Below are positions 5,017 through 5,690 of a stretch of DNA of 5,690 nt, in pieces (the stretch's first letter is position 1; the number at the start of each line of letters is the position of its first letter). The notes beneath the pieces were generated by a model. The model did no database searches. It had not been told where the DNA came from and saw only the letters and a list, made by a program, of their open reading frames with translations. Position numbers and translations under genes: made by a program. Source of the DNA: Candidatus Bathyarchaeota archaeon. GTDB lineage: Archaea > Thermoproteota > Bathyarchaeia > RBG-16-48-13 > GCA-020355125. Where the stretch lies: contig JAOZHK010000248.1 of the NCBI GenBank assembly GCA_026014905.1, forward strand, positions 1 through 5,690, in the 5' to 3' direction.

Positions 5017-5190
5017 GGTAATCTACGCCTTGTCCGTAAACACGCGCGAAGAGTCATTAATCATGAAGCAACTGACAGGCTAACACGATAAGCCTTGTGC
5101 ATTTCCCCTTCAAAACTTGATTCTGAAACATATGTTCATGTATCAGATGACTAATAACACAGCAGAAAGTGCATGCTCTTCTTTACTAAC

Positions 5191-5538
5191 ACGCGCGCGT
5201 AACCTAGGGCTATATGATGCTATCCGAAGATCATGATAACTTTTTCAGCAATTTCTGGTGTTATATACACTTCAATATACGCAGCGAATAACAGCAAACA
5301 AATGATCAAAAGAAGTGCAGATATAAGAGCCTTTGATTTCAGAAATTGTTTACGCGCGCGCGTAACGAAAAGTTTGACGACCCAGATAACGGCTTTTTGG
5401 TTCACCCACTTCAATTTGAACAGCCTTGCAAGTTGTGACCCAGTGTCATCACTCAAGTGCTAAGTATACAAACGAAGTTCATAATGCTTTGTCTCGCTCC
5501 GATCGTATTTTAACACCCATCAATTAGCGTGCGCGTAA
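5191..5538. repeat. Three dispersed CGCG-rich elements sharing GCGCGTAA
   Basis: GCGCGTAA occurs at 5195-5202, 5358-5365 and 5531-5538, with spacings of 163 and 173 bases. The first two lie in self-complementary cores: ACGCGCGCGT (5191-5200) and a perfect 16-base palindrome at 5350-5365. A related CACGCGCG sits at 5041-5048. The runs stand out from AT-rich surroundings. The middle copy falls in the reading frame of the small membrane ORF, encoding T-R-A-R-K; the other two are non-coding as far as I can see. Function is unknown. Confidence 0.5.
5220..5456 (-). CDS. Small membrane protein, probable C-terminal remnant of a SpoIIM/DUF95-family protein
   Basis: The frame gives 78 residues: a basic amphipathic part (RLFKLKWVNQKAVIWVVKLF, then TRARKQFLKSK), one strong membrane helix (about 43-61) and AAYIEVYITP at 58-67. 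A hydrophobic helix ending in A-A-x-[IL]-E-[AV]-x-[IV]-T-P is what I know from the extreme C-terminus of archaeal stage II sporulation protein M-like proteins, which normally have several more membrane helices before it. Those are missing: a TAG lies two codons upstream of the TTG start, and a TGA further up in the same frame. No other frame up to the window edge shows recognisable family sequence. The TTG has no clear ribosome site. I therefore favour a truncated gene over a functional small protein, without excluding the latter. The family assignment is from memory of the motif. Confidence 0.45.
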   Translation of the reverse strand: MSDDTGSQLARLFKLKWVNQKAVIWVVKLFVTRARKQFLKSKALISALLLIICLLLFAAYIEVYITPEIAEKVIMIFG

Positions 5539-5690
5539 TTATGACTTGCTTGATGTTTAGTTAGCTTTAACCGATACCCGCTCACCATATTACAGAGCGC
5601 TATCTCCCATGCTACACATCGGATAAAGTTGTAACTATCATTTGTAATGTAGATGATTAGATTGAGAATTCGTCTACACTGATTTTCCAT
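5457..5690. other. Right-end segment with no convincing gene
   Basis: On the minus strand a frame is open from the window edge to a TGA at 5520-5522 (56 codons from the ATG at 5690), in the same frame as the small membrane ORF. Its product has no recognisable motif and an unusual composition. The remaining frames are short. The only structured feature is the CGCG-rich element at 5527-5538. Confidence 0.4.

Noticed and set aside
5127..5136. Palindrome AACATATGTT upstream of the gene at 4450-5016
   Set aside because: Ten-base AT-rich palindromes are common by chance; it is over 100 bases from the start codon and no second copy was seen.
5233..5463. Plus-strand 76-codon ORF opposite the SpoIIM-like tail
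   Set aside because: Antisense to a frame with a clear basic-plus-hydrophobic membrane pattern and a recognisable ending; the plus-strand product has no such logic.
1..5690. CRISPR array, tRNA/rRNA gene, or insertion sequence
   Set aside because: No evenly spaced direct repeats of 25-40 bases, no T-arm-like GGTTCRAATCC or other tRNA pattern, no transposase-like ORF and no terminal inverted repeats with target duplication were found by eye on either strand.

Overview
This window looks like chromosomal DNA from an uncultured archaeon. The strongest clue is a small one-domain winged-helix regulator of the archaeal HTH_45 type. Supporting clues are A/T-rich TATA-like boxes about 40-49 bases before several start codons, mixed Shine-Dalgarno use, and a short sequence resembling the C-terminal tail of a SpoIIM/DUF95 membrane protein. 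Base composition is moderately AT-rich. I cannot name the lineage; a Bathyarchaeia- or Asgard-like archaeon is only a guess.

Layout. Positions 1-274 (+) hold the last three membrane helices of a ZIP metal transporter. It converges, across a small hairpin, on a creatininase-family metalloamidohydrolase (337-1179, -). Next comes a decayed MFS transporter (1284 to about 1790, -). It has lost its N-terminal half and has two in-frame TAG codons, one lying in a (CTAG)4 run. Its 5' end runs into the 3' end of an intact FMN-binding flavin reductase (1780-2337, -). The HTH_45 regulator (2460-2708, -) is divergent from a pyridoxamine-phosphate-oxidase-like FMN-binding protein (2914-3405, +), which is followed by an NAD-type short-chain dehydrogenase (3611-4375, +). 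A convergent unknown protein with a T-x-x-S-C-x-G-H motif follows (4450-5016, -). The right end (5017-5690) is gene-poor: one small membrane ORF that looks like a SpoIIM-family tail, and three GCGCGTAA elements 163 and 173 bp apart.

How the genes may work together. The middle of the window groups two flavin-binding split-barrel proteins and one NAD-dependent dehydrogenase around a local one-domain regulator. Short sequences (CAGATT/AATCTG, and AATCTGTGCRAAAG) recur in the non-coding DNA before the flavin reductase, the PNPOx-like gene and the dehydrogenase, which suggests a small redox regulon. The substrates cannot be read from sequence. I found no CRISPR array, tRNA, rRNA, transposase or clearly new defence or biosynthetic system. 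The two truncated genes suggest a region that has lost DNA.
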